Shown: positions 41,017 to 55,561 of the stretch, piece by piece | Numbering within the stretch: the stretch's first letter is position 1 | Layout of the letters: every line of letters starts with the position of its first letter | DNA from: Bacteroidia bacterium | Lineage (GTDB): Bacteria; Bacteroidota; Bacteroidia; 2-12-FULL-35-15 | Assembly: GCA_030654175.1 (NCBI GenBank) | Contig: JAURXZ010000024.1 | Span: 62,001-126,000 of the forward strand | Reading direction: 5' to 3' | DNA: 64,000 nucleotides | Position numbers and translations under genes: made by a program | The notes under the pieces: model-generated | The model's database searches: none | What the model saw: only the letters and a program-made list of their open reading frames with translations | Told to the model about the DNA's origin: nothing

Positions 41017-41754
41017 ATGAAAATAGTTGGTGTTATCCCTGCCCGTTTTGCCTCTACCCGTTTCCCGGCTAAACCATTAGTAGATATTGGTGGAAAATCA
41101 ATGATACAAAGGGTTTACGAACAGGCAAAAAAATCAGCGTCATTAGCCGATGTGGTAGTGGCCACGGATGATATCCGCATTCACGACCATGTAATAGCTT
41201 TTGGAGGTGAGGTAATTATGACAGCAGATAGCCATCAGAGCGGAACGGACAGGTGTTTTGAAGCAATTAAAAAATATACTGCTTCAGCAGATGTTGTAAT
41301 AAATATTCAAGGGGATGAACCTTTTATTCGTCCCGAACAGATCGATCTGGCCGCATCCTGCTTTGTTTCGGATAAAGTGCAGATCGCTACGCTTGTTAAA
41401 AAAATAAAAACAAATGAGGAGTTGTTTAATGTCAACACTCCCAAAGTGCTGTTAAATAAATACGATGAGGCAATTTATTTCAGCCGGCAAACAATACCGT
41501 ATGTTCGTGAAAAAGAACAAAGCCAATGGCTCAATTACCAAACGTTTTATAAGCACATTGGAATTTATGCTTACACCACAAAAATATTAGCCGAAATTAC
41601 CTCCTTGAAACAATCCTCTTTAGAACTTGCAGAAGGGTTGGAACAGCTCCGCTGGATACAAAATGGGTATAAAATAAACACTAAAATAACTGATTTTGAG
41701 AGCATTGCGGTAGATGTACCCGATGACCTTAAAAAACTGACAATTTTTTTGTAA
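41017..41754 (+). CDS. kdsB: 3-deoxy-manno-octulosonate cytidylyltransferase
   Basis: The ATG at 41017 starts directly with KIVGVIPARFASTRFPAKPL, the conserved N-terminus; an in-frame GTG at 41011 would add MF. Other motifs are VVVATDDIRIHDHVIAFGG, MTADSHQSGTDRCFEA, VVINIQGDEPFIRPEQI and FYKHIGIYAYT, all typical of KdsB. The enzyme makes CMP-Kdo from CTP and Kdo for the LPS inner core, which together with RfaE2 and LptC shows an LPS-bearing outer membrane. It ends about 83 bp before the next gene. Confidence 0.96.
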   Translation: MKIVGVIPARFASTRFPAKPLVDIGGKSMIQRVYEQAKKSASLADVVVATDDIRIHDHVIAFGGEVIMTADSHQSGTDRCFEAIKKYTASADVVINIQGDEPFIRPEQIDLAASCFVSDKVQIATLVKKIKTNEELFNVNTPKVLLNKYDEAIYFSRQTIPYVREKEQSQWLNYQTFYKHIGIYAYTTKILAEITSLKQSSLELAEGLEQLRWIQNGYKINTKITDFESIAVDVPDDLKKLTIFL

Positions 41755-41836
41755 ATTTGTAATCCTCTCCGATTTTTATTTGGACAAGATTTACTCCATT
41801 TAAAAAAATGTTTAGGATAAACTATAAAATAATTTT

Positions 41837-42916
41837 TTGAAGGTTTTGATAAAAGTAGATAAACATATAAGTGACCTGTTATACGCACACGATTGTGTTA
41901 TTGTTCCTGAATTGGGCGGTTTTGTGGCTAATTATGCACCAGCAAAAATCCATCCGACCCAACATACTTTTACTCCGCCCTCTAAAAATATTATTTTTAA
42001 CAAGAGTCTGAAAAATAACGATGGTCTTTTGGCAAATCATATTGCAAATGCTGAAAGAACAAGTTACCCGGAGGCATTAAAATATCTTCAGCACTTTACA
42101 TCAACAACCAATACAGAATTAAAAAAAGGCGCTAAAGTTACAATTGACGAAGTGGGTATGCTGTTTCTTGATGCGGAACGCAACATACAATTTGAACCTG
42201 AAACAACAAATTATCTTTTAGATGCATTTGGCTTGTCGCGCTTTCAGTCACCCGCAATAAAACGTGATACTATTGGTAAACGTTTAGAAAAAGAATTTAA
42301 AGACAGAGGCGCAATCCCTGCTGAGAAAAAGAAGATCAACGTTAAACGTCTTGTAGCTCTTGCTATTGCGATCCCTTTGGTTTTTGGAATGGTATGGGTC
42401 CCGTTAAAAACCGACCTGTTAAAAAATATTAATTATTCAAGTTTAAACCCTTTTGCTTTAAAAGGTGTTCCAAATAATATTGTATTTGAAAATACAATAG
42501 CTAACGTTCCAAAAGTTGAAGAGGTTGTATCAAATTCTTTACCGGATATAAATGATACGATCAAACATGCGGCATTGGATTTAACAAACAATGCATCGCA
42601 ACCGGTTACAGCCGGCCTTGTTGACGGTCAAATTGCAGATGCTGTAAAAGCTGATTCTACCCATGTTGCAGTTAACAATGAGAGCATCGGTCTTGATTTT
42701 AAATTTCATCTGATAACAGGTTGTTTTCAGATCCAGGAAAATGCAACAAGATTTGTAAACGATTTACAGAATCAAAATATTACCGCATCTATAATAGGAA
42801 AACGTAACGGATTATACGTTGTAAGTTCCGGGGATTATGCTACTCGTAAAGAGGCTTATACTCAGTTGAAACAACTTAAATTAAGTCAACCTGAAGCCTG
42901 GTTGCTTAAAAAATAA
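41837..42916 (+). CDS. HU-CCDC81/SPOR domain protein
   Basis: The TTG start gives MKVLIKVDKHISDLLYAHDC. The N-terminal ~145 residues match the two bacterial HU-CCDC81 domains: CVIVPELGGFVANYAPAKIH, FNKSLKNNDGLLANHIA and GAKVTIDEVGMLFLDAERNI. A transmembrane helix (residues ~172-190, LVALAIAIPLVFGMVWVPL) and a ~90-residue linker follow. A C-terminal SPOR domain (~285-357, FHLITGCFQIQENATRFVND ... YVVSSGDYATRKEAYTQLKQ) should bind denuded septal peptidoglycan. The protein may tie the chromosome or cytosolic HU-like surface to the division site. A TAAATTTG box overlaps the kdsB stop upstream. Confidence 0.85.
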   Translation: MKVLIKVDKHISDLLYAHDCVIVPELGGFVANYAPAKIHPTQHTFTPPSKNIIFNKSLKNNDGLLANHIANAERTSYPEALKYLQHFTSTTNTELKKGAKVTIDEVGMLFLDAERNIQFEPETTNYLLDAFGLSRFQSPAIKRDTIGKRLEKEFKDRGAIPAEKKKINVKRLVALAIAIPLVFGMVWVPLKTDLLKNINYSSLNPFALKGVPNNIVFENTIANVPKVEEVVSNSLPDINDTIKHAALDLTNNASQPVTAGLVDGQIADAVKADSTHVAVNNESIGLDFKFHLITGCFQIQENATRFVNDLQNQNITASIIGKRNGLYVVSSGDYATRKEAYTQLKQLKLSQPEAWLLKK

Positions 42917-42980
42917 TTAAGCACCCGTCCTCGCCCTTATTGCAGATTATACCCATCAAACAAATTAACCGATAAGTACA

Positions 42981-43742
42981 TTGCAACGCTATTTCATTCA
43001 ATTATCATATAACGGAACTGCCTACCACGGCTGGCAGATACAGGAAAATACATATCGAACCGTACAACAGGTATTAAATGAAATGCTTTCCAGGTTATTG
43101 AATGAACCCATTGTTATTACCGGCTGCGGAAGAACGGATACCGGTGTACATGCATCCGAATATTTCGCTCATTTTGATTCTACAATTGAAGATCTTGAGA
43201 TCAACCAGCATAAATGGATCTTTAAATTTAATTTTGCCCTTCCTGCTGATATTGCCATTCAAAAGATCATTACTGTAAAAGAAAAATCAAATGCCCGGTT
43301 TGATGCTGTTTCCAGAACATATCAATACATCATTAATAAAAAGAAAGATCCCTTTCAAATAGATATGTCCTGCTTTTTGTATGGCCCTCTAAATATAGAG
43401 GAGATGAATAAAGCAACTAAAATATTGTTTGACCACATCGACTTTTCTGCTTTCGCAAAAACCAATACTCAAAACCTAAGCAATAATTGCAAAATTTATA
43501 AAGCTGAATGGAAAGAAGAAAATGACTCGCTGATCTTTACTATTTCGGCCAATCGTTTTTTGCGAAACATGGTGCGTGCAATAGTCGGAACACTTTTGAA
43601 TGTTGGCAAAGGGAAGATATCTATTGAGCAATTTAATGAGATCATTGAAAGTAAAACGCGCTCAAAAGCTGGGTTTTCAGCCCATGCCTGTGGTTTATAT
43701 TTAACAAAGGTGGAGTACCCGCAAAATTATTTTAATGTCTGA
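42981..43742 (+). CDS. truA: tRNA pseudouridine(38-40) synthase
   Basis: The TTG start gives MQRYFIQLSYNGTAYHGWQI. GCGRTDTGVHASEYFAHF holds the catalytic Asp of the RTDxGVHA motif. FKFNFALPADIAIQ, RFDAVSRTYQYIIN and FLRNMVRAIVGTLLNVGKG are all TruA signatures. The enzyme modifies U38-40 in the anticodon arm. It overlaps the following ABC exporter gene by eight bases, a coupling often seen in Bacteroidota. Confidence 0.96.
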   Translation: MQRYFIQLSYNGTAYHGWQIQENTYRTVQQVLNEMLSRLLNEPIVITGCGRTDTGVHASEYFAHFDSTIEDLEINQHKWIFKFNFALPADIAIQKIITVKEKSNARFDAVSRTYQYIINKKKDPFQIDMSCFLYGPLNIEEMNKATKILFDHIDFSAFAKTNTQNLSNNCKIYKAEWKEENDSLIFTISANRFLRNMVRAIVGTLLNVGKGKISIEQFNEIIESKTRSKAGFSAHACGLYLTKVEYPQNYFNV

Positions 43743-45519
43743 GCAAAAGAAAAAATCGATAACAGGTAAAGCCGTTGATGTACTGCTGCTTAAAAGGGTT
43801 TTTTCTTATATAAAACCTTATCGAAAAAATTTTGTATTAGCTGTTTGCACCACAATTACACTTGCAGCGCTTTCCCCCATACGACCTTATTTAATTCAAT
43901 ACACATTCGATCATTATGTAGCTGCGGCTAACAGCTCCATGTTATTGTATATGACCATCATATTGATCGTATTACTAGTATTAGAGGCGTTTTTTCAGTT
44001 TGCGGATTCTTTTTTGACAAACCAATTAGGGCAAAATATAATTAAAGATCTTCGTGTGCAGTTGTATAAACACATCATTAGCCTGCGTTTAAAATATTAT
44101 GACAACACCCCTATTGGAACCCTTGTAACACGTGCTGTTTCTGACATTGAAGTAATTGCTGATATTTTTTCGGAAGGGCTCATTGTTATCATTGGTGATC
44201 TCCTTAAAATCACTGTTATCCTAGGGGTAATGTTGTTTTTAAACTTTAAACTGACCTTAATTATTCTATCTCCTATTCCATTTTTATTTATTGCAACATA
44301 CATTTTTAAAAAATCGGTACATGCGTCTTTCCAGGATGTGCGCACACAGGTAGCGCGCCTCAACGCCTTTGTTCAAGAGCATATTACGGGCATGTATGTG
44401 GTGCAGATCTTTAATCGCGAAAAAGCGGAAATGAAACATTTTAATGATATTAATGCAAAACACCGTGATGCAAATATCAGGTCGATACTGGCGTACTCCA
44501 TCTTTTTTCCGGTGGTGGAGATCCTTTCATCGGTTTCTCTTGGCCTGCTTGTTTGGTGGGGTGGCAAAGGCATTTTGAAAGGCACTGCTACAGTGGGGGA
44601 ATTGGTTTCGTTCATCATGTACATCAATATGTTGTTTCGGCCGATACGGCAGTTGGCGGATCGGTTCAATACTTTACAGATGGGAATGGTTTCTTCAGAG
44701 CGAGTATTTAAAGTGCTTGATACAAAGGAGTTTATTGAAAATGAAGGCCGGGTGGAGGCAGAAAAGATCAATGGAAATATTGAGTTTAAAAATGTGTGGT
44801 TTGCCTATAATAATGAAGACTGGATCTTAAAAAACATTTCTTTTTCAGTCAAACAAGGCGAAACGATTGCCCTGGTGGGTGCAACAGGAGCAGGTAAATC
44901 TTCTATCATTAATTTGTTAAATCGCTTTTACGAATACAACAAAGGCCTTATAAGCATTGACGGGGTTGATATCCGGGATTACGAATTAACATCGTTGCGA
45001 AAAAATATAGGTGTGGTATTACAGGATGTTTTTTTATTTTCGGATACACTTGCCAATAATATTTCATTGAATGATCCTGAAATTACAAGAAAACAAATTA
45101 TTGAAGCAGCTAAAATTGTTGGCGCTCACGACTTTATAAGTAAGCTGCCCAATGATTATGATTACAATGCAATGGAACGTGGCGGAATGCTATCTGTTGG
45201 ACAAAGACAATTGATTTCTTTTATTCGGGCCTATGTTTATGATCCTAAAATTCTGGTGCTGGATGAGGCTACATCCTCTATTGATACTGAATCGGAAAAA
45301 TTGATCCAAAGGGCAACTGAACTGCTTACAAAAAACCGCACATCCATTATCATTGCGCATCGTCTGGCAACTATTCAAAAAGCAGATAAAATAATTGTAA
45401 TGGGGAATGGGGAAATAATTGAAATGGGGAATCACCAGGAATTGCTCAAACAAAATGGACAATACAAACGATTGTTCGAATTGCAATTTAAAGAAGAAAC
45501 TACTGATAAAACTCTTTGA
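43735..45519 (+). CDS. ABC exporter, fused membrane and ATPase domains
   Basis: This 594-residue half-transporter has six transmembrane helices in residues ~20-320 and a nucleotide-binding domain from ~345: Walker A GATGAGKSSI, Q-loop VLQDVFLFS, signature LSVGQRQLISF, Walker B ILVLDEATSSIDTES and H-loop IIAHRLATI. The organisation is that of MsbA/SmdB/BmrA-type exporters working as homo- or heterodimers. NTPIGTLVTRAVSDIEVIADI is the coupling-loop motif. The substrate may be lipid A core or drugs; only the class is safe. The start overlaps truA. Confidence 0.95.
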   Translation: MSEQKKKSITGKAVDVLLLKRVFSYIKPYRKNFVLAVCTTITLAALSPIRPYLIQYTFDHYVAAANSSMLLYMTIILIVLLVLEAFFQFADSFLTNQLGQNIIKDLRVQLYKHIISLRLKYYDNTPIGTLVTRAVSDIEVIADIFSEGLIVIIGDLLKITVILGVMLFLNFKLTLIILSPIPFLFIATYIFKKSVHASFQDVRTQVARLNAFVQEHITGMYVVQIFNREKAEMKHFNDINAKHRDANIRSILAYSIFFPVVEILSSVSLGLLVWWGGKGILKGTATVGELVSFIMYINMLFRPIRQLADRFNTLQMGMVSSERVFKVLDTKEFIENEGRVEAEKINGNIEFKNVWFAYNNEDWILKNISFSVKQGETIALVGATGAGKSSIINLLNRFYEYNKGLISIDGVDIRDYELTSLRKNIGVVLQDVFLFSDTLANNISLNDPEITRKQIIEAAKIVGAHDFISKLPNDYDYNAMERGGMLSVGQRQLISFIRAYVYDPKILVLDEATSSIDTESEKLIQRATELLTKNRTSIIIAHRLATIQKADKIIVMGNGEIIEMGNHQELLKQNGQYKRLFELQFKEETTDKTL

Positions 45520-45616
45520 TCATTATTTTAGGGCACCTGGAGCCGGATTAAAAAATCGTATTGTGTTTTTGATCGATACAATTTGTAGCTATATATTTGC
45601 CTAATTTCACCCTCGC

Positions 45617-45678
45617 GCTTTCTCGACTCCGCTCGAAATGACCGCGTGTGCTGCTATTTTGAGCGGAGTCGAGAAAGC
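45617..45678. repeat. Palindromic repeat ctttctcgac...gtcgagaaag, copy 2
   Basis: The arms gctttctcgactccgctc and gagcggagtcgagaaagc are perfectly complementary (18 bp) around a ~26-base loop containing gaaatgaccgcg. It lies in the gap between convergent genes. Copy 1 is at 20837-20893. Confidence 0.8.
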
Positions 45679-45744
45679 GGGAAGTGCATTGTGAATCAGA
45701 CACTTTTGTTGTAAAAAATTGTTTGTAAAAAAACAAAAAGTTTT

Positions 45745-46041
45745 TTATTTCAACGCTTCAAACTTCACTGATTTCATTCCTACTATACCTCCTGTAAAAT
45801 AGCTGACAATAAAATCAACCACATTGTATTTAGTGGTAATGGTGTACCCTTTAGCATTATTTACCGCAGGGAACGATTGTTTTTTCCCAATCGGGATAAA
45901 TCCCCAAAAAAGATGCACCATCTTTCTTTTATCAGTACTAATGGTTTGCCCCGATGTTTCACCGATGGAAAACTTTTGAGTTCCACAGCTGGATAGTACC
46001 AGACATAATGTGAGCGCATAAAGTATTGTATAGCGTTTCAT
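45745..46041 (-). CDS. Bor-like small lipoprotein
   Basis: The 98-residue protein has a lipoprotein signal (MKRYTILYALTLCLVLSSC, lipobox LSSC). The mature part reads VHLFWGFIPIGKKQSFPAVN, GYTITTKYNVVDFIVSYFTG and GIVGMKSVKFEAL. Its size, the H-x-F motif followed by a short helix and the hydrophobic 'f...lt.Gi..pk.v.v' ending resemble the phage/plasmid Bor-Iss serum-resistance lipoprotein family. The match is by pattern only. It is convergent with the ABC exporter and lies 180 bp from the glycosyltransferase gene on the same strand. Confidence 0.65.
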   Translation of the reverse strand: MKRYTILYALTLCLVLSSCGTQKFSIGETSGQTISTDKRKMVHLFWGFIPIGKKQSFPAVNNAKGYTITTKYNVVDFIVSYFTGGIVGMKSVKFEALK

Positions 46042-46224
46042 TTTTTTTGATTAGAAGAGTAAATTTAAAGATGCAATTTGTATTAGTTAACTATCAGGCA
46101 AACATAATAAAAAATAAGGGTCAAGATTTTTTGTTAATAGATTAAAGTGCGCCTATTGATACAAAGGTATTGTGTTGAATAACAGTTGAAAGGGTTTAAA
46201 AACCAGTCAGCTGTAATGCAACAT

Positions 46225-47829
46225 TTATTTCAACGTATCTAAGGGTTTCTCCTGCATTCCGCGCGCCTCCAACATTCTCTTAAATTTAGCTCCAACAGGG
46301 AAATTTAATTGTTCTGCTCTTTTTGCATCTCTAGCTGCCGCCTGTATATTTCCTGATCTATAATTTAAATAAGCACGTTTATAATAAACGGAACCATCTG
46401 TTGAATCAATCAATAAATAAGCTGAATAATCAGTGAAAGCAGCTGTATTGTTTTTTATATTTTCGTATGCATTTGCCCTATTGAACAGCGCATCACGATA
46501 ATCGTTTTGTAAAGCAAGGCATTGTGTATAATCATTAATAGCTTCGTTGAATTTACCAAGTTTAGAATATTCAACTCCCCGGTTATAATACACTTTCGGA
46601 CTGTTTTGGTAATGCCTTAATGTATTATCCCAAATAGAAAATTCATTTTTCCAGGTATCGGTTTGTTTAAAGTTTAGCACTAAATAAATTACTATAACAC
46701 TTCCGGAAACATATTTTAACCAGTTGTATTTTTTTATGCTGTTTGCAATTAAAGGAACGAACAAAGTAAAGCCCAACATTCCAAAATAGAGATAACGGTC
46801 AGCCACAGTTGAATGCTTTTGATATTCAAACGGAATGAGCCCCAATACAGGCAACACACAAACAGTGATAACAGCGAGGCCTGAAAATAGTAATGGCTGA
46901 GATCTTCTTTTTGCAAAAACAATAACTGCAGTAACAATTAAAAAAACAGTACTTAAATAAATGAGCTTATTACTTAAAATCAATTCCGGTGTATATCCAT
47001 AACATGCTGCAAGCGGATAGGGGACAATTAATTTGTACAGATAAAAAGACAAAGAGTGACCGGCAATAAAAAAGCGTTGCCAAAATGAAATGGAATCATA
47101 GATCAATTCGTTCGGTTGTGCATCTCTTGTGATCAGTAAAATGGGTAGGACCATTAAAAGCCATATAGCAAGGCCTTTCAAGATCAGCTTAAACTTGTCT
47201 TTATAAAAGCACCAAACTAAAATACTGATTACGAAAGGCAAAACAACTGCTGATGGTTTTGATAATAAACCGAGAGCAAATAAAACACATGCAATTATAA
47301 AATATTTAGATGTGATAAATGAACGAAATGTAATAATGGCGTTTTTTTCTAAATACCTGAATATGCTTATCAAAGCAAGTAATGAAAAAAAAGCGCTGTA
47401 AAGTCCTCTGAATTCAGAAACCCACGCTATTGACTCCACTTGCATCGGATGCAGCAGGAACAGCAAGCTTCCAAAAAATGCATGTGTTTGGTTTTTAAAT
47501 AAAATAAATAACAGATAAAAAACAAGGAGGCAATTTACAGTATGAGTAAATACATTAAGTGTATGAAATGTTTTCGGAGATATTTTTTTGTTTGAGTTTG
47601 AAAAAGTATTAACAAATGCCCACGTAGTATAGCTAACCGGAATGTACATTCCGGAATAAGGTTTCAGCCAAAATGATTTTACATCACCTTTAATTAATTG
47701 CTGATTGTTGCTGAGATGGATTCGTTCGTCATCCCAAACAAAGCCATAATTAAGTGTCCTGGCATATAAAATAATAGACAAAGCAAACAGGGTAGCTATC
47801 AGATACTTTCTATTAACCGGTTTATTCAT
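46225..47829 (-). CDS. TMTC-like membrane glycosyltransferase with C-terminal TPRs
   Basis: The 534-residue protein has about nine to eleven transmembrane helices (residues ~8-385). FVWDDERIHLSNNQ lies in the first outer loop: an acidic DD pair after the first helix is the hallmark of GT-C fold dolichyl/polyprenyl-phosphate-mannose transferases. The C-terminal ~125 residues contain TPR-like helices (YYNRGVEYSKLGKFNEAIND, DALFNRANAYENIKNNTAAF, YYKRAYLNYRSGNIQAAARD). This order equals eukaryotic TMTC O-mannosyltransferases and bacterial DUF1736-like proteins. The acceptor is unknown; a Thr-rich collagen-like protein is encoded about 1.1 kb away on the other strand. Confidence 0.8.
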   Translation of the reverse strand: MNKPVNRKYLIATLFALSIILYARTLNYGFVWDDERIHLSNNQQLIKGDVKSFWLKPYSGMYIPVSYTTWAFVNTFSNSNKKISPKTFHTLNVFTHTVNCLLVFYLLFILFKNQTHAFFGSLLFLLHPMQVESIAWVSEFRGLYSAFFSLLALISIFRYLEKNAIITFRSFITSKYFIIACVLFALGLLSKPSAVVLPFVISILVWCFYKDKFKLILKGLAIWLLMVLPILLITRDAQPNELIYDSISFWQRFFIAGHSLSFYLYKLIVPYPLAACYGYTPELILSNKLIYLSTVFLIVTAVIVFAKRRSQPLLFSGLAVITVCVLPVLGLIPFEYQKHSTVADRYLYFGMLGFTLFVPLIANSIKKYNWLKYVSGSVIVIYLVLNFKQTDTWKNEFSIWDNTLRHYQNSPKVYYNRGVEYSKLGKFNEAINDYTQCLALQNDYRDALFNRANAYENIKNNTAAFTDYSAYLLIDSTDGSVYYKRAYLNYRSGNIQAAARDAKRAEQLNFPVGAKFKRMLEARGMQEKPLDTLK

Positions 47830-48152
47830 TTAATTAATACAGTTTGCTATTAAGATAGAAAATGATAGAATCCCAAAGTTTAGAAAAAATAATTGATCAA
47901 AGATAATAATCACAGCCTGGTACTTTACCTTACTTTTTCAATGCTTTTTTTGAAATCTATTCAGTAAGTTTCCATTTTTGTTTTTAGTCAGGAGTATTAT
48001 TATTTTGTTTAATTTAGCCAGATAAACAAACAAAAGCATTAACGGTCGACCAAAAAACGTAAATTATCTAATTTGCTAGCATTTACAAAAGTCTCTCTTC
48101 CCAAAAAAACGGGTGGATTTAGACAGCTTCAAATCATCAAGAAAACACCAAA
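47830..48152. other. Divergent intergenic region, nothing recognised
   Basis: These 323 bp separate the divergent glycosyltransferase and exported-protein genes and must hold promoters for both. No exact TAnnTTTG box, hairpin or repeat stands out; ctagcatttac at about 48076 is the nearest approximation on the plus strand. Confidence 0.4.
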
Positions 48153-48773
48153 ATGAAAACATTTTTTTTTATCCTTTTTACGTTACAATTTGCTTTGGTC
48201 TGTTCTTCTCAATCTGACAATATACATCACTATACTGATCAGGAAGTAACCAAATTAACGAATTATATTACTGAATTAGAAAAGAAAATTTCCTCTACAA
48301 ATCCCGAAACCAACATTTCAGAGGATAAAAAACAAATTACTGCACTCTTTAATGACACCTCGCATAATTACTACGGTAGTGATATCATTAAAATATTTAA
48401 GTACCTAAAAGATCTGGAAAAAAAAGTGGCATTTATTAAAATGTCATCTAATGAAACAGACGCAGTTGAAGCGTCTTCTGAGTTATCACAACCGGTATTG
48501 TTAGTAAAAGGCATCGTCATTTTTGAAGATGGTATACAGAATAGTTATTCAAACATAAGTATTACCGTAACGGATAAGGAAAGCACCGAGATCATTGGTA
48601 TTTATACCCCGGCTTCAAAAACCGGGAAATACCTGTTTATCCTGGATCCCGGTAAAAAATATCTGGTTACAGCAAAAGTTGAAGGTTACCATTTGTATTC
48701 CGAAGATTTTTATTCTGCGAACAAAAGTGAGTCGTATGAGACGACTCAGGAAATCAGGTTAAAAAAAGAATAA
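48153..48773 (+). CDS. Exported protein with carboxypeptidase-regulatory-like domain
   Basis: The signal peptide is MKTFFFILFTLQFALVCSSQ; a lipobox is not convincing. Residues ~25-105 are helical and charged (LTNYITELEKKI, KIFKYLKDLEKKVAFIKM). The C-terminal ~100 residues form a beta-sandwich resembling carboxypeptidase-regulatory-like/PEGA domains (LVKGIVIFEDGIQNSYSNIS, KTGKYLFILDPGKKYLVTAK, GYHLYSEDF). The 'GKYLfiLdPGKkY.vtakveGY' pattern is frequent in Bacteroidota OmpA-associated envelope proteins. The role is probably structural or in binding. It precedes the collagen-like gene by 187 bp with that gene's own promoter box between. Confidence 0.7.
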   Translation: MKTFFFILFTLQFALVCSSQSDNIHHYTDQEVTKLTNYITELEKKISSTNPETNISEDKKQITALFNDTSHNYYGSDIIKIFKYLKDLEKKVAFIKMSSNETDAVEASSELSQPVLLVKGIVIFEDGIQNSYSNISITVTDKESTEIIGIYTPASKTGKYLFILDPGKKYLVTAKVEGYHLYSEDFYSANKSESYETTQEIRLKKE

Positions 48774-48821
48774 AAGCCCTTCAAAAAAACAAAAATTCCT
48801 TCAATTTGTAAAATATATTTT

Positions 48822-48829
48822 TAATTTTG
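48822..48829 (+). promoter_or_regulatory. Candidate promoter of the collagen-like gene (TAATTTTG)
   Basis: A TAnnTTTG match lies 131 bases before the ATG at 48961, implying a 5' leader of about 125 bases. A TTTG 13 bases upstream is closer than the usual spacing. Confidence 0.4.
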
Positions 48830-48954
48830 CTTACCATAAATATAAAAACTGAACAGTATACCATAAAAATATAATTTCGCAAAAAAAATTTCCCTTTCTA
48901 AGAAGTTTTGTTTGCAGAATTGATAAACAATTTTCAAGAACCCAAAAAAGGTAA

Positions 48955-55257
<6,303 letters not shown>

Positions 55258-55561
55258 TTTCTGTTCAGCTTCTCAGCCAAAAATTAATTTGAGACAAAGA
55301 GGTGAGTAAAACCGTTCGTGAAAATTCATGGCGAATTCTGTTCTTATACCAACTATCAACAAGTCAGGAAAAATGTTATTCGGAACTTGTTCCGAAATCG
55401 CATAGATGAGGAAACCACCAATACCATAGGAGCTGGCAAGTCGAGAATGACAACGCTTTTAACTTAAGAATCTTGTATCTTTTGAGCAGTTCGGTATTAA
55501 AACCTGAATAGAAACAGCAAAAAGCCTTTCAAATACATTGCTTCAAGCTTAAACTTACACC
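55258..55561. other. Convergent intergenic region without gene
   Basis: The 304 bp between the collagen-like gene and the TonB receptor (convergent stops) contain no credible frame and no perfect terminator hairpin. The stretch 55380-55470 has slightly raised G+C (gaacttgttccgaaatcgc..., gctggcaagtcgagaatgac), which may be a decayed intergenic repeat. Confidence 0.4.

Noticed and set aside
46225-47829. Annotation of the TPR protein as a simple peptide-binding TPR protein
   Set aside because: Only the last quarter is TPR; the first 385 residues are a multi-helix GT-C-like membrane domain with an acidic DD motif.
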